Below, in pieces: positions 1-10,987 of a DNA stretch of 64,000 nucleotides. Below the pieces are notes generated by a model that was not told the DNA's origin, ran no database searches, and saw only the letters and a program-made list of their open reading frames with translations. Origin of the DNA: Proteus vulgaris. GTDB lineage: Bacteria; Pseudomonadota; Gammaproteobacteria; Enterobacterales; Enterobacteriaceae. The stretch is taken from positions 2,542,001 through 2,606,000 of the forward strand of contig NZ_CP137920.1 of the NCBI RefSeq assembly GCF_033708015.1, in the 5' to 3' direction. Made by a program: the position numbers and the translations under genes. Positions within the stretch are counted from its first letter, which is position 1; each line of letters opens with the position of its first letter.

Positions 1-933
1 GACACAACTCGCTTCATCTTGTGCAAAGGTATAACTACCAGCGCGACGCATTTCTAATAAACCAGCAGCACCATCACTTCCCATTCCGGTTAAAATCACA
101 CCGATGGCATTACGTCCCGCATATTTTGCGACAGACCTAAATAGCACATCGACAGAAGGGCGATGACGGTTGACCGCAGGCTCTTTATTAATGTGGATCT
201 GATAGTTAGCACCATTACGACGAAGCTCCATGTGATAATCACCTGGTGCAATATAAGCATGTCCAGGCAATACACGTTCGCCGTCTTCTGCTTCTTTTAC
301 ACTAATTTGACATAGACGATTTAATCGTTCTGCAAATGAGTGTGTAAACCCTGCGGGCATATGTTGCGTAATTAATATCGCAGGGCTGGTAATGGGTAAT
401 GGTTCTAAAAAATTACGAATAGCCTCTGTGCCACCCGTTGATGCACCTACCGCAATCAACTTTTCACTCGAAATCATCGGTGTAAATGACAATGATTTAG
501 AAGGTGCTGCTTGTACGTCTCGACGATTAATCCGTGCCTGTGCTGCAGCCCGAATTTTCTCAGCAATGAGTTCACTATAAGCCATCATACCTTCACGTAA
601 ACCAAGCTGTGGTTTAGTCACAAAATCAACCGCACCCAGTTCTAACGCTTTTAACGTCACTTCTGAGCCTTTTGCTGTTAATGATGAGACCATAACGACA
701 GGCATTGGTCTTAATCGCATCAGTTTTTCCAAGAAATCAATACCATCCATACGTGGCATTTCAACGTCTAACGTTAATACCTGTGGGTTGTACTTTTTTA
801 TTAAGTCACGAGCCACGATAGGATCGGGTGCACAATCAACAACTTCCATATCACTATGACTGTTGATGATTTCTCGCATGATTTGACGCATTAACGCCGA
901 ATCATCAACACAGAGTACCGTTATTTTATTCAT
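1..933 (-). CDS. cheB: CheB chemotaxis methylesterase/deamidase (3' end outside window)
   Basis: Translating the minus strand from the ATG at 933 gives 311 open codons to the window edge. The receiver domain comes first, with the acidic pair near residues 10-11 and the phospho-acceptor Asp at residue 56 (LTLDVEMP). The methylesterase domain follows, with the GASTGG serine motif, the TQHMPAGF histidine motif and the GMGSDGAAG aspartate motif, so the catalytic triad is complete. CheB removes methyl groups from receptor glutamates and is activated by CheA. About 40 C-terminal residues are missing compared with the usual ~350. Its start overlaps the cheR stop by 8 bp, which indicates translational coupling. 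Identity is near certain. Confidence 0.97.
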   Translation of the reverse strand, partial: MNKITVLCVDDSALMRQIMREIINSHSDMEVVDCAPDPIVARDLIKKYNPQVLTLDVEMPRMDGIDFLEKLMRLRPMPVVMVSSLTAKGSEVTLKALELGAVDFVTKPQLGLREGMMAYSELIAEKIRAAAQARINRRDVQAAPSKSLSFTPMISSEKLIAVGASTGGTEAIRNFLEPLPITSPAILITQHMPAGFTHSFAERLNRLCQISVKEAEDGERVLPGHAYIAPGDYHMELRRNGANYQIHINKEPAVNRHRPSVDVLFRSVAKYAGRNAIGVILTGMGSDGAAGLLEMRRAGSYTFAQDEASCV

Positions 934-1816
934 AACCTCTCCTTGCTGGTGTCAGCCCGTAAACGGTATGCCCATGCAAGTAGAAATCCTTGCTAAGCTG
1001 GCTTACATTCTCAGAATGTCCAACAAACAGCATTCCGTCTGGCTTAAGTAATGAGGTAAAGCGGTTAAGTAAGGTTTGTTGTGTCGTTTTATCAAAGTAA
1101 ATCATGACATTACGACAAAAAATCGCATCAAAACTGCCTTCTAAATCCCATTGCTTGTCGAGTAAATTCAAATACTGAAAAGAGACCATCTCGCTAATTT
1201 GCTGCCTAATTTTCACGTATCCTTCAAAATCGCCGACACCTTTGAGAAAATATTTTTTCAAATATTCATCATTTAATGTTTTAAGCTCTTCCTGTCGGTA
1301 AACACCTTTTCGTGCTTTATCCAACACATTAGTATCGATATCACTGGCAATAATTTTGGTTTTATAAGGGTTATTCCCAAAAACATCGCGTAAAGTCATC
1401 GCAATTGAATAAGGTTCTTCTCCCGTAGATGCAGCTGCACACCATACTCGGTAGACGCCTCCTGCTCTTTTTCTGGCATGTTTTGCCAAAATAGGAAAGT
1501 GATGTGCTTCCCTGAAAAATGCAGTGAGATTGGTGGTTAATGCATTTACAAACTCTTGCCATTCAGGGTTGCGTACATCACTTTTAAGAAACGCAAGATA
1601 GTCACCAAAGTTATTCATCCGTAATTCACGTAACCTCCTAGTGAGACGGTTATAAACCATCTCCCTTTTGTTGTTAGTCAGCACAATACCCGCCTTTTGA
1701 TAAATCAATTGGCATATAGATTGGAACTGATCATCGGACAACATGAACCGTTGGGTAAAAATATCCAACGGTTGAGCAGCGATATCTGATAAGACTTCAG
1801 TAACATTACGTTTCAT
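926..1816 (-). CDS. cheR: CheR chemotaxis receptor methyltransferase
   Basis: This 296-residue protein has the usual length for CheR. An N-terminal helical domain is followed by a SAM-dependent methyltransferase domain containing [11 protein letters not shown] and the [10 protein letters not shown] motif. CheR adds methyl groups to receptor glutamates using S-adenosylmethionine. The N-terminus aligns with E. coli CheR from its first residues, so the annotated start is accepted although the ribosome site is weak. It lies between the second receptor gene and cheB, as in E. coli. The pentapeptide that tethers CheR is present on only one of the two upstream receptors. Confidence 0.97.
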   Translation of the reverse strand: MKRNVTEVLSDIAAQPLDIFTQRFMLSDDQFQSICQLIYQKAGIVLTNNKREMVYNRLTRRLRELRMNNFGDYLAFLKSDVRNPEWQEFVNALTTNLTAFFREAHHFPILAKHARKRAGGVYRVWCAAASTGEEPYSIAMTLRDVFGNNPYKTKIIASDIDTNVLDKARKGVYRQEELKTLNDEYLKKYFLKGVGDFEGYVKIRQQISEMVSFQYLNLLDKQWDLEGSFDAIFCRNVMIYFDKTTQQTLLNRFTSLLKPDGMLFVGHSENVSQLSKDFYLHGHTVYGLTPARRGYE

Positions 1817-1822
1817 TGTTTT

Positions 1823-3469
1823 TTAATGGGTCTTTTTAAAAAATGATTTTTTATCTGCTTTTTTCAACCCATTACCTTCTAGGGATGAAGAATGATTATT
1901 CTCATCCGTGTCAGGCAACTCGAATGCCGATACAGCATTAACAAGGTTATTAGCCTGATCTTCTAATGCTGCGGCAGCAGATGCTGATTGCTCCACCAAA
2001 GCCGCGTTTTGCTGAGTCACCTGATCCATCTGACTGACTGCATCAGCGACTTGGTGAATACCTCGGCTTTGTTCATCAGAAGCTGAGGCGATTTCTGCCA
2101 TTAATTCAGTGACTTTGTTTACTGATGTGACGAGTTCCTCCATTGTCTGCCCTGCATTATTAACGAGTTGAGAACCTTGAGAGACACGTAAAACCGATTC
2201 ATCAATCAATAATTTAATTTCTTTTGCAGCATCAGCACTACGTTGAGCAAGATTGCGAACTTCTCCAGCAACCACAGAGAATCCTCGCCCTTGTTCACCC
2301 GCGCGAGCAGCTTCAACCGCCGCGTTAAGTGCTAATATATTGGTTTGGAACGCAATACCATCAATCACACTGATAATAGCCCCTATCTTTTGAGAACTTT
2401 GTGTAATCGCATCCATGGTTTCAACAACACTATGCGTAATTTGACCACCACGTAAGGCTGTTTCAGAAGCAGACTCTGCGAGCTTACTCGCTTGCAGGGC
2501 GTTATCAGCATTTTGTTTTACCGTTGCTGTTAACTCTTCCATGCTTGCTGCAGTTTCTTCTAATGAAGCAGCTTGTTGTTCAGTTCTTGAGGATAAATCC
2601 GTATTTCCTTTGGAAATTTCTTGAATACCAGAATACATAGCATGGCTGTTATCACGAACAATACGAATAGAACGCACGAGTTCACCCCGCATATCTCGTA
2701 GTTGTCTAAACACATCCCCTATTTCATCATCGGTGAAGACAAGAATTTCACGATTTAATTTGCCGGTGGCAACATCATTAAAGTAACGACTTAAACTTGC
2801 GAAAGGTTTAATGATATTAAAACTTAGCCAGCGATGAGCGGCGATTGATACAACAATAACCATCGCTATTGCACCGATAAACATCAAGATAGCAATAGTA
2901 TAAGAGCGATGTCCTTGCTCTATAGATTCAGTAATTTCTGCCTGAACGTAATTCATATAAGTATTAAATGAATTTTCCATCGCCGTTTGATAACGTTCCG
3001 TTGGTTGATCTAAAAAGCCTTGGAAGTTATCGTTTTTTAACATGCTATGTAATTCAGTTAATGCACCATATAAAACGTGGTAATTATTTTTCACTGCTTC
3101 AACGATTTCTTTTTCTTCTGTCGGTATTGCCTCTTTATTTATCTCAGCAAGGAAATTTTGAAAATGAGTATTCGCCGTTTCCAAACGTGAAAGTGCAATT
3201 GATTCAATAGATTGAATATAATCTGTTGACTGTTCGGTTTTCACTGCAATAGCTACACGATTAATCGCATTACGTGTTTGTATTAAAGATGCCCAACTTA
3301 ATCCTAATTCATCTCGCTTAGATGTATCTATATCTACTCTGGTGATCTGTGCGTTATTCAAATGAACGATCCCTAGCGAAATACCACTAGAAATCACCTG
3401 CATAACGCAAAACATCATCAGTAATAAATAGAGACTGGTGGATATCTTTAATTTGCGAAACCTAAACAT
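1823..3469 (-). CDS. Methyl-accepting chemotaxis protein, without NWETF tail
   Basis: The protein is about 548 residues and starts at the ATG at 3469, which has a good ribosome site (GAGGTGA) just upstream; the open frame runs 12 codons further but has no better start. Order of parts: transmembrane segment 1, periplasmic four-helix ligand domain with the QTRN..NR amino-acid-receptor motif, transmembrane segment 2 near residues 190-210, HAMP domain, and methylation helices flanking the signalling hairpin with the invariant [21 protein letters not shown] core. It ends in KKTH and lacks the CheR/CheB-docking NWETF tail. By position it corresponds to tap in E. coli. It probably depends on the neighbouring receptor for efficient methylation; its ligand is not readable from sequence. 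Confidence 0.93.
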   Translation of the reverse strand: MFRFRKLKISTSLYLLLMMFCVMQVISSGISLGIVHLNNAQITRVDIDTSKRDELGLSWASLIQTRNAINRVAIAVKTEQSTDYIQSIESIALSRLETANTHFQNFLAEINKEAIPTEEKEIVEAVKNNYHVLYGALTELHSMLKNDNFQGFLDQPTERYQTAMENSFNTYMNYVQAEITESIEQGHRSYTIAILMFIGAIAMVIVVSIAAHRWLSFNIIKPFASLSRYFNDVATGKLNREILVFTDDEIGDVFRQLRDMRGELVRSIRIVRDNSHAMYSGIQEISKGNTDLSSRTEQQAASLEETAASMEELTATVKQNADNALQASKLAESASETALRGGQITHSVVETMDAITQSSQKIGAIISVIDGIAFQTNILALNAAVEAARAGEQGRGFSVVAGEVRNLAQRSADAAKEIKLLIDESVLRVSQGSQLVNNAGQTMEELVTSVNKVTELMAEIASASDEQSRGIHQVADAVSQMDQVTQQNAALVEQSASAAAALEDQANNLVNAVSAFELPDTDENNHSSSLEGNGLKKADKKSFFKKTH

Positions 3470-3528
3470 GCCTTCACCTCGTTTAAAGCGGTGGTTAAAA
3501 GCCACCGCTTGTCAGCCACTTGTTGTTG

Positions 3529-5235
3529 TTAGAAAGTTTCCCAGTTAGCGGGATCTTCAACACTGCTGCTCTTTTTCTTTTCTGAGGTTCCTGGTTTTAT
3601 AAGTGGAGCAGCGGCTTTAACTACAGGGGGTGCATCCGATTCCATTCTTTCTAGCGTTTTTTCTTCCTGGCCCGGTAATTTGAAGATTGAAACTAAGCGG
3701 GTTAATGCAACTGCTTGATCTTCAAGACCAGCAGCGGCGGCTGCAGATTGTTCTACTAAAGAGGCGTTTTGCTGAGTGACACGATCCATTTCAGAAACCG
3801 CAAGACCAACTTGTGAAATACCTCGGCTTTGCTCATCTGATGCAGAAGCGATTTCGCCCATAATGTCAGTAACACGCGTTACTGAATCTACAATACGCGT
3901 CATCGTCTCACCCGCACTTTCAACGAGTACAGAGCCCGTTTCAGTACGACTTACAGAATCTTCAATCAGTGTTTTTATTTCTTTAGCAGCTTCTGCACTT
4001 CTCTGTGCAAGGTTACGAACTTCACCGGCAACTACCGCAAATCCGCGACCATGCTCACCGGCTCTTGCTGCTTCAACAGCCGCATTCAGTGCCAAAATAT
4101 TGGTCTGGAATGCAATGCCATCGATAACGGCTGTGATATCGGTGATTTTCTGAGAACTTCCGGCTATGTCGTGCATCGTTTGCACCACATTAGCCACAAC
4201 TTTTCCGCCTTGGCGGGCTATATCTGAGGCGTCATTAGCTAGGTTACTTGCTTGGCGAGCATTGTCTGCGTTCTGTTTTACTGTCGCCGTTAACTGTTCC
4301 ATACTTGCAGCCGTTTCTTCTAACGAAGCCACTTGCTCTTCTGTACGAGCAGATAAGTCATTATTACCAGCAGCAATTTCACTTGTGCTGTTATAAATGT
4401 TTTCCGTACTTTGATAGACACCACGAACAGTTTGAATAAGCTCTTGTTGCATGTGTTTTAAACCATTGGCTAACAAGCTCATTTCATTGCGTCCATTTAC
4501 TTCGATATTTGGACGTAAATCACCTTCAGAAAAAGTTTTAATACTTAATAGAAGTGAGTTTAATGGTCTAATTAAAGCATTACGTAATGCAAACCAGCAT
4601 AGAATTAATGATGAGATAACGATAATCGCTAGCACAGCCATAGTCATGACTGTACGTTGATGAGAGGCTTCTAGTGCCACATTTAACTCTTCGTTAAATT
4701 TCTCATTACGCATGACATATGCAAGATATTCTTTATAAAAAGCATCTTGATAACCCGTAGTGGGTTGCTCAAAAAAATCTTTTAAGTTTTTATCTTGCAG
4801 TAAAATTTCTAATTGGTTTAATGCGGAGAAATATTCGATAAAACGCCCTTTTAGGCTACGAACATCATCTTCTGAGTGAACTTGATAAGCAGTAATATTC
4901 TTTTCAAATTCTTTAAATTTCTCGTCTGCACGAGACATGTTTTTACGAGCAAGACCCGCCAGATAATCAACAGACAAGGAATCATCTACGTTAAGATTTT
5001 TATCTTGTAATAAAAAACTAATCGCAGCACGGTTAATGTTATTACGAGCTTGTAGTAAATTAGCCCAGGTTTCATCTAGGCGTTCACGTTGATCTTGTAT
5101 TGTCAGTGTTTTATTAAGGTCGTTTCTTGTCTCAACAATATTTGAGTAAAAAACGCCTCCTGAGACAAATTGCAAAACACCAAACAACAGAAGAATGGAT
5201 AATAATCCAGTCACTATTTTCATTCGGCTAAACAT
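3529..5235 (-). CDS. Methyl-accepting chemotaxis protein with NWETF tail (Tsr/Tar-like)
   Basis: The protein is about 568 residues. The start is set at the ATG at 5235, preceded by AAGGGAAA; the longer reading frame to 5307 contains a consensus FliA promoter (5271-5298), so its first codons cannot be translated from that transcript. It has an N-terminal transmembrane helix, a periplasmic ligand domain with an LLQARN..NRA motif like the serine/aspartate receptors, a second transmembrane helix, HAMP, methylation helices and the conserved signalling tip. The C-terminus ends exactly in NWETF, the docking site for CheR and CheB. It is the high-abundance-type receptor of the pair. Whether it senses serine, aspartate or something else cannot be decided here. 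Confidence 0.94.
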   Translation of the reverse strand: MFSRMKIVTGLLSILLLFGVLQFVSGGVFYSNIVETRNDLNKTLTIQDQRERLDETWANLLQARNNINRAAISFLLQDKNLNVDDSLSVDYLAGLARKNMSRADEKFKEFEKNITAYQVHSEDDVRSLKGRFIEYFSALNQLEILLQDKNLKDFFEQPTTGYQDAFYKEYLAYVMRNEKFNEELNVALEASHQRTVMTMAVLAIIVISSLILCWFALRNALIRPLNSLLLSIKTFSEGDLRPNIEVNGRNEMSLLANGLKHMQQELIQTVRGVYQSTENIYNSTSEIAAGNNDLSARTEEQVASLEETAASMEQLTATVKQNADNARQASNLANDASDIARQGGKVVANVVQTMHDIAGSSQKITDITAVIDGIAFQTNILALNAAVEAARAGEHGRGFAVVAGEVRNLAQRSAEAAKEIKTLIEDSVSRTETGSVLVESAGETMTRIVDSVTRVTDIMGEIASASDEQSRGISQVGLAVSEMDRVTQQNASLVEQSAAAAAGLEDQAVALTRLVSIFKLPGQEEKTLERMESDAPPVVKAAAPLIKPGTSEKKKSSSVEDPANWETF

Positions 5236-5270
5236 AATTTCCCTTTTTATAATAAACGGTAATGAGCAAG

Positions 5271-5298
5271 TTATCGGCAGACTTAAGAGAAACTTTAT
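5271..5298 (-). promoter_or_regulatory. FliA (sigma-28) promoter for the receptor gene
   Basis: On the minus strand the bases read TAAAGTTT (5298-5291), 11 bases, then GCCGATAA (5278-5271). This is an exact match to the enteric sigma-28 consensus, with optimal spacing. The -10 element lies 36 bases before the start codon at 5235. The receptor gene and probably the following mcp-cheR-cheB genes can therefore be expressed as class III genes, independently of read-through from cheAW. Confidence 0.92.
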
Positions 5299-5540
5299 AG
5301 GATTCATTTCGTCTTAGTCACGTTTTTGCTCCATTAGAAAGCAGTGGTAATACTGTTTTTAATTAAAATTATAAGTATAAAAAACGTTAAAGTTATTTCC
5401 GTCAATAGAAAAATATTACAGCCAAGTGATAACTACTTATAAGTTAATAAATAATAAAATAGAACTTAACTAAAATTATTGGTTCCTTTTTATCTTTTAA
5501 TTTCACTTAATGTTAATTTGATGCTTTAGCACTCTATAAT

Positions 5541-5586
5541 AAAATAAAAAAAGCTAGAAATAGCTATTCCGGCAAAATTACCGGAA
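5541..5586 (-). terminator. Terminator after cheW
   Basis: Two adjacent stem-loops follow the cheW stop on the minus strand: TTCCGG/CCGGAA with an 8-base loop, then AGCTA-TTTC-TAGCT followed by seven T residues in an AT-rich tail. It would separate the motAB-cheAW transcript from the FliA-driven receptor transcript. The rest of the 383-base gap 5236-5618 holds only this and the FliA promoter. Confidence 0.75.
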
Positions 5587-5618
5587 CAGTATTTAGATTA
5601 TTTTTAAAAAATAAAAAC

Positions 5619-6119
5619 TTATTTAGCTTGAATTGTTGCGCTATCAACTAATTCCATTTCTTCACTGTTGAGTAATTTTTCAATATCAACAAGAATGAGC
5701 ATTCTTTCGTCTAAAGTCCCTAAGCCTGTTAAATACTCAGTAGACATTGTGACTGCAAACTCTGGCGCAGGGCAGATCTGCTCTGGCTTTAACGTAAGAA
5801 CATCAGAAACACCATCAACAACAATTCCCACAATTCGATTTAATAAGTTAACCACAATCACAACAGTATTGTCATTATAAGTTACACTTTCTTGTGAAAA
5901 TTTAATACGCAGATCAACTATTGGAACAATAACGCCCCGTAAATTAGTTACGCCTTTAATAAAGCTAGGTGAATTAGCAATACGCGTGACTTGATCATAT
6001 CCACGAATTTCTTGAACCTTTAAAATATCAATTCCATATTCTTCATCGCCCAGCGTAAAAATTAGAAATCCTTGTCCAACAGTTTCACCGGATAATTTCT
6101 CGAAATGTTCCGAAGCCAT
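5619..6119 (-). CDS. cheW: CheW chemotaxis coupling protein
   Basis: This 166-residue single CheW domain (residues ~15-155) has the [21 protein letters not shown] opening, [13 protein letters not shown] strand and VDGVSDVL motif typical of the family. It couples receptor signalling tips to the P5 domain of CheA in the polar arrays. The ribosome site GAGGAT lies upstream of the ATG at 6119. It follows cheA by 21 bases and is the last gene before a double-hairpin terminator. Confidence 0.97.
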   Translation of the reverse strand: MASEHFEKLSGETVGQGFLIFTLGDEEYGIDILKVQEIRGYDQVTRIANSPSFIKGVTNLRGVIVPIVDLRIKFSQESVTYNDNTVVIVVNLLNRIVGIVVDGVSDVLTLKPEQICPAPEFAVTMSTEYLTGLGTLDERMLILVDIEKLLNSEEMELVDSATIQAK

Positions 6120-6140
6120 AATCTTATTTTATCCTCACTA

Positions 6141-8291
6141 TTAAATGACTGCGCTTGCAGTTGTATTCTTTTTCTTATTTGTCATTTGTGTATGACTTAA
6201 ACGTTGCAATTCTGGTACATCAAGAATTAAAGCCACACTACCGTCGCCCATAATTGTTGCAGCAGATATTCCAGGCACTTTTCGGTAATTGCTTTCTATA
6301 TTTTTAACAACAACTTGATGCTGACCAACTAATTGATCTACTAATAAAGCATAACGACGTCCGGCACTTTGAACTATAACCGCAATTGCTTGGGTAATAT
6401 CAGTTTGGGCACCTTCAATATTAAAAGTACGGTGCAGCTCAATCAGTGGTAAATATTCCCCTCTAACCTGCAATAATTTTTCATCGCCAGCCAATGGATA
6501 AATATCATCTTCTTCCGGTTGTAAAGAACTCACTACCGTTCCTAATGGTAAAATAAAGACTTCGTCATGAACTTTAACAGACATGCCATCTAAAATTGCT
6601 AATGTCAGTGGAAGTAAAATACGAATACGAGTTCCTTTACCAACTTCAAAACTGATTTGAATTTGTCCCCCCATCTCTTGGATATTTCGTTTTACAACAT
6701 CCATACCCACACCACGGCCAGAAACATCCGTGACGACTTCTGCAGTAGAGAAACCTGGTGCAAAAATCAGCATAGCAATTTCTTCGTTACTCATATTTTC
6801 AGAAACTGCAAGCCCAGAGGAAATCGCTTTTTTCAAAATACGTTCGCGGTTTAATCCTGCGCCATCATCAGTCACTTCAATACAAATATTACCGCCTTGA
6901 TGTTCCGCAGACAGCGTTAATTGCCCCGTTTCCGGTTTACCCACAGCAACACGATCGGCTGGCATTTCAATACCATGATCAAGACTGTTGCGAACTAAGT
7001 GAGTTAAAGGATCGATAATTTTTTCAATTAAGCTTTTATCAAGTTCTGTTGAGCTACCAATCATATTTAGCTCAACTTTTTTATTCATTTTACCGGCAAC
7101 ATCACGCACAACGCGAGGAAAACGACTGAAAACATATTCCATCGGCATCATACGAATTGACATAACAGATTCTTGCAAATCACGAGAGTTACGCTGCAAC
7201 TGAGCAATACAACTTAGTAAATCACTATATATTGCAGGCTCTAGGCTACCACTGTGCTGTGCCAACATTGACTGTGTGATGACCAGTTCACCCACTAAGT
7301 TGATTAATTGGTCAACTTTTTCAACTGCAACACGAATACTGCTTGATTCTGTTTTTGGTGTAGCCACGGCAACAGGTCTTTTCGCTGGCGCTGCCGATGG
7401 CGTCACTTTTTCAGCAACCGTTTGTTGTACCGGTGCGGGGTGTTCAACGTGACTTTCAACATGAACATCATCAGTAGATGTTGTACTTTCTTCTATAACT
7501 GTATTTTTTTCTGGTGCTTTTTCTGCGATAACCACTTTTTTAAACGAAATTTGTTCAGGTTCAATCACAAAACAAAGTACAGCGCTGATATCTTCTTCTG
7601 TTGCCGTGGTTTTTAATATTGCTTCAAGACCATGATGCTGTTTTTCAACTTGGCTAACTTCACCAAGATGCTTTAATTCATCCAGCATTAAATCAATATC
7701 TGTCTCTTTAAGATCAGACAAAATGATATGATGGTGATAATGTCCATCAGCCGCCATTGTCGATGGAACTTCAATAGGTTCTGCGGCTTCACTTTGCATA
7801 CCTTCAGTGTCAGATGACAAAACCGGCGTTTCAACCACGGTGGCCTGTGAATCTGAAGCATCAGATCCCGCAATAGCCTCAACTTGAGGAGCGGATTGTT
7901 CTTCTTTTACATCGAGAGCCAGCTGACGCAACTTCTCACAAATATAGTTAAATGTTTCCTCATCAGGTTCTTGTGAGTTTTTATGTGCATCCAATTGCTG
8001 TTGCATAATATCTTTCGCTTCCAGAAACAGGTTAATAATGTCGTCGGTGAGCGCCATCTCATGACGTCTTGCACTATCGAGCAAGTTTTCAAGCACATGA
8101 GTGGTCTGTTGAAGTTTAACGAAGCCAAATGTTGCAGCTCCTCCTTTTATGGAGTGTGCACTACGGAAAATCGCATTCATCTGTTCTTGATCTGGATTTG
8201 CAGGATCAAGTAACAGCAAATGCTGTTCCATATCAGCTAACAACTCATCTGCTTCATCAAAAAATGTTTGATAAAACTCAGTAATATCCAT
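6141..8291 (-). CDS. cheA: CheA chemotaxis histidine kinase
   Basis: The protein has 716 residues in the five-domain CheA order. P1 (HPt) carries phospho-acceptor His46 in FRSAHSIKGGAATFG. P2 (CheY/CheB docking) lies around residues 170-235 after a long acidic linker. P3 dimerisation is followed by the P4 kinase with N box (HLVRNSLDHGIE), G1 (DDGAGL) and G2 (GRGVGMD), and P5 is a CheW-like domain to the C-terminus. The linkers are longer than in E. coli CheA (654 residues), which accounts for the size. An internal start for a short CheA form is not obvious. It is downstream of motB in the same operon. Confidence 0.97.
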   Translation of the reverse strand: MDITEFYQTFFDEADELLADMEQHLLLLDPANPDQEQMNAIFRSAHSIKGGAATFGFVKLQQTTHVLENLLDSARRHEMALTDDIINLFLEAKDIMQQQLDAHKNSQEPDEETFNYICEKLRQLALDVKEEQSAPQVEAIAGSDASDSQATVVETPVLSSDTEGMQSEAAEPIEVPSTMAADGHYHHHIILSDLKETDIDLMLDELKHLGEVSQVEKQHHGLEAILKTTATEEDISAVLCFVIEPEQISFKKVVIAEKAPEKNTVIEESTTSTDDVHVESHVEHPAPVQQTVAEKVTPSAAPAKRPVAVATPKTESSSIRVAVEKVDQLINLVGELVITQSMLAQHSGSLEPAIYSDLLSCIAQLQRNSRDLQESVMSIRMMPMEYVFSRFPRVVRDVAGKMNKKVELNMIGSSTELDKSLIEKIIDPLTHLVRNSLDHGIEMPADRVAVGKPETGQLTLSAEHQGGNICIEVTDDGAGLNRERILKKAISSGLAVSENMSNEEIAMLIFAPGFSTAEVVTDVSGRGVGMDVVKRNIQEMGGQIQISFEVGKGTRIRILLPLTLAILDGMSVKVHDEVFILPLGTVVSSLQPEEDDIYPLAGDEKLLQVRGEYLPLIELHRTFNIEGAQTDITQAIAVIVQSAGRRYALLVDQLVGQHQVVVKNIESNYRKVPGISAATIMGDGSVALILDVPELQRLSHTQMTNKKKNTTASAVI

Positions 8292-8326
8292 CGTTACTCA
8301 TTCACCTTTACGCGATTACTAACAAA

Positions 8327-9373
8327 TTAGGGAGCGGTTCCCTGCTTTGTAGTAATATTTGTCGATTGTGATGGCAAACTTTCCCCAGAAACTCCTGTTT
8401 CAACATTTTCCTTTTTTGATTCGGGAAGCTCAGATGCAGAAGACACAGACGACCCCGTCTGTGTGTTTTCTGCTTTTTCTTGTGGGGTTTCTTGCCCAGA
8501 AAGTAGAGGTTCAATTTCTGAAGCCTCTGTTACTGTCGGTACAACCCGCTCATTTTCTTGTACAATTTTTTGTTCTGCTTGCTTCGTTAAGACCAAAATA
8601 CTGATCCGCCGGTTAGCCGGTGCAAAACCATCCTCTTTAACTAAATGAACTGTTGATGCCATACCCACAACACGCAACACTTTCCATTCACTTAAGCCAG
8701 CACCAATTAGCTCTCGACGAGAAGCATTTGCGCGATCTGTTGATAGTTCCCAGTTACTATATTTAAAAGCACCACTTGCATAAGGAATGTCATCGGTATG
8801 ACCTGATAAACTAATTTTGTACGGTGTGTCGTTTAAAATAGGGGCAATTGTCGTCAAAATATCCTTCATATAAGGTTCGACGGTGGCACTACCTACTCTA
8901 AACATGGGGCGATTTGCTTTATCGATAATTTGAATACGCAAACCTTCATCCATCATGTCGATCAGTAAATGAGGCTTCAGATCTTTTAATCTAGGATCAT
9001 TTAAAATGACTTGTTCTAAATTCTCTTTTAATCGGCGGAATTGTTGCTTTTCATTAAGCTGTTTATCTTCCTGGCCTTTGGGCAAAATATCACCTTCGTT
9101 ATAGACAGGATCACGCCCTCCACCAGGAATAGGATTGGTTGCATCTCCACTAAATCGCCCTTTTTCAATCGCGACTTTTAATGGCGTACGAAAATATTCA
9201 GCGACACGAGTTAATTCTTGCGGGCTAGAGATTGAAAGTAACCACATCACCAAAAAGAAAGCCATCATTGCGGTCATAAAATCAGCATAAGCTATCTTCC
9301 ATGCACCACCGTGAGCGTTATGTTGCTTTCTCCCTCGTTTTTTAACTCGAATGATTTGTGAATTACTCTTCAT
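8327..9373 (-). CDS. motB: MotB flagellar stator protein
   Basis: The protein has 348 residues, somewhat longer than E. coli MotB (308) owing to a low-complexity Ser/Thr/Glu-rich tail after residue ~270. The single transmembrane helix contains the proton-carrying Asp31 ([19 protein letters not shown]). The plug and linker follow, and then an OmpA-like peptidoglycan-binding domain with the [12 protein letters not shown] motif. It anchors the stator to the cell wall. The start overlaps no upstream gene; the motA stop lies 3 bases before its ATG. Confidence 0.97.
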   Translation of the reverse strand: MKSNSQIIRVKKRGRKQHNAHGGAWKIAYADFMTAMMAFFLVMWLLSISSPQELTRVAEYFRTPLKVAIEKGRFSGDATNPIPGGGRDPVYNEGDILPKGQEDKQLNEKQQFRRLKENLEQVILNDPRLKDLKPHLLIDMMDEGLRIQIIDKANRPMFRVGSATVEPYMKDILTTIAPILNDTPYKISLSGHTDDIPYASGAFKYSNWELSTDRANASRRELIGAGLSEWKVLRVVGMASTVHLVKEDGFAPANRRISILVLTKQAEQKIVQENERVVPTVTEASEIEPLLSGQETPQEKAENTQTGSSVSSASELPESKKENVETGVSGESLPSQSTNITTKQGTAP

Positions 9374-9375
9374 AA

Positions 9376-10269
9376 TTACTCTTCTTTCATTGCATCAGGA
9401 TTTGCCTGCATTGGTGTCCGTACCTGACGTACATGTTCTTCCAACTCAATAAAAGAAGGTCTGTCTGCCAGAAAGAGGGTTTTGCGTCCAAATTCAACCG
9501 CTATCTGTGGCGCATATCCATTCATACTAGATAACAATGTTGTTTTAATGCACTCCATCATTTTCATTTGCTGACTAGAGCGCTGTCTGATCCTAGAAGC
9601 TAATGGCGAAATAAAGCCATAAGCTAATAAAATACCTAGGAAAGTACCGACCATTGCATGTCCAATTAATACGCCCATTTCACCCGCGGGTCTATCCGCA
9701 GCGCCTAACGCATTAACAACACCCATAACTGCAGCAACAATACCAAACGCAGGTAGTGAATCCCCCATCGTTGATAAGCCTGTTGCAGGTACTTCGCTCT
9801 CTTCCTCAAAAGTTGCAATCTCTTCATCCATCAGAGATTCAATTTCATAAGGATTCATATTTCCTGTCACCATCAGACGCATATAGTCAGTAATAAAACT
9901 GAGCATATAAACGTCTTTCATAATGCGAGGATATTGGGAAAAAATGTCACTTTGTTGTGGATTTTCGATATCTCTCTCTAATGCCAACATTCCGTTTTGA
10001 CGTGCTTTTGACAATAAACGAAACATCAGTGCCATTAAATCCATGTACATCGCTTTATTGTAATTTGTACTACGAAGTAATTTGGGTAGGATCTTCATTG
10101 TCGATACAATTGCTCTACCATTATTACCTACAATAAAAGCACCGACACCGGCACCAAAGATGATTAAAAATTCGGCTGGCTGGTACAAGGCGCCTAAACT
10201 ACCACCGACGAGAAGATATCCCCCGATGACGGCGCTCATAACCACGATATATCCTAAGAGTACTAACAC
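9376..10269 (-). CDS. motA: MotA flagellar stator protein
   Basis: This 297-residue protein is colinear with E. coli MotA. The start codon is GTG (10267-10269), preceded by AAAGGGAT, and the first residues [10 protein letters not shown] match the family start. Four transmembrane segments are visible, with the cytoplasmic loop of charged residues ([19 protein letters not shown] region) that contacts FliG and the conserved proline of [17 protein letters not shown]. With MotB it forms the proton-driven stator. A receptor-independent class III promoter directly upstream was looked for and not clearly seen. Confidence 0.97.
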   Translation of the reverse strand: MLVLLGYIVVMSAVIGGYLLVGGSLGALYQPAEFLIIFGAGVGAFIVGNNGRAIVSTMKILPKLLRSTNYNKAMYMDLMALMFRLLSKARQNGMLALERDIENPQQSDIFSQYPRIMKDVYMLSFITDYMRLMVTGNMNPYEIESLMDEEIATFEEESEVPATGLSTMGDSLPAFGIVAAVMGVVNALGAADRPAGEMGVLIGHAMVGTFLGILLAYGFISPLASRIRQRSSQQMKMMECIKTTLLSSMNGYAPQIAVEFGRKTLFLADRPSFIELEEHVRQVRTPMQANPDAMKEE

Positions 10270-10350
10270 GCGATATCCCTTTAGCTAATTTCGTTATAGA
10301 GAGAATGGCGAACATAGCAGCAAGAGATAGGAGGGGGAGAGGAAACGGTT

Positions 10351-10381
10351 CAGGTTATAGATCACTAAGTTCTATAACCTG
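10351..10381 (-). terminator. Stem-loop between flhC and motA
   Basis: An 11-base perfect inverted repeat (CAGGTTATAGA / TCTATAACCTG) with a 9-base loop sits 23 bases beyond the flhC stop. It lacks a T run, so it may be a 3' stabilising or Rho-dependent structure rather than a classical terminator. It would separate or attenuate flhDC and motAB transcription. Confidence 0.5.
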
Positions 10382-10403
10382 ATATTTAACTTTCAATCTC
10401 GAA

Positions 10404-10985
10404 TCACATTGCAAACTGTTCAAGACCATCCAACAGTTGTAAGTTAATATCGGCAGGATTGGCGGAAAGTTTACGTTTTTTTATTGCGCGAGAAGGAGGC
10501 TGGCAAAGACTACAAACATAATTGCTAGCTGGCTGGTGTGCGTGTGTAATAAATGAACCATTACATTTGGTACAAACAGAAAGTTGCAACATGCCACTTT
10601 CAACAAAGCGTACTAATGTCCATGCTCTTGTTAGTGCTAAAATAGGTTCTTGATCTTTAACAGGCGGACATTGCTCTAAGTATAAACGATAAGCTTTAAC
10701 AACAGCCTCAACGCCAACACAACCACCATTTTTTAATAAAAAGCGATAAGCGTTATAAAACATTGAAGAATGGATATTTTGTTCCCATGTCATAAACCAG
10801 TCCGTTGAAAATGGCAACATTCCTTTTGGAGGAGGGCTCCCTCTTAATTCTTTGTATAGTTTAATTAAACGCCCCCGACTTAATTGAGTTTCACTTTCAA
10901 GCATTTGTAAGCGGGCACCCAAGGTGATTAATTCCATTGCTAAGCGAATATCTTTCGCTTCTCGGACGATACTTTTCTCACTCAT
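10404..10985 (-). CDS. flhC: FlhC flagellar master regulator
   Basis: This 193-residue FlhC has the zinc-binding cysteines CTKC...CSLC in the C-terminal third (about residues 139-164). FlhC joins FlhD in a D4C2 complex that activates class II flagellar operons and, in Proteus, swarm-cell differentiation. The ATG at 10985 lies 3 bases after the flhD stop, so the two are co-translated. The length matches E. coli FlhC (192). Confidence 0.98.
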   Translation of the reverse strand: MSEKSIVREAKDIRLAMELITLGARLQMLESETQLSRGRLIKLYKELRGSPPPKGMLPFSTDWFMTWEQNIHSSMFYNAYRFLLKNGGCVGVEAVVKAYRLYLEQCPPVKDQEPILALTRAWTLVRFVESGMLQLSVCTKCNGSFITHAHQPASNYVCSLCQPPSRAIKKRKLSANPADINLQLLDGLEQFAM

Positions 10986-10987
10986 TG

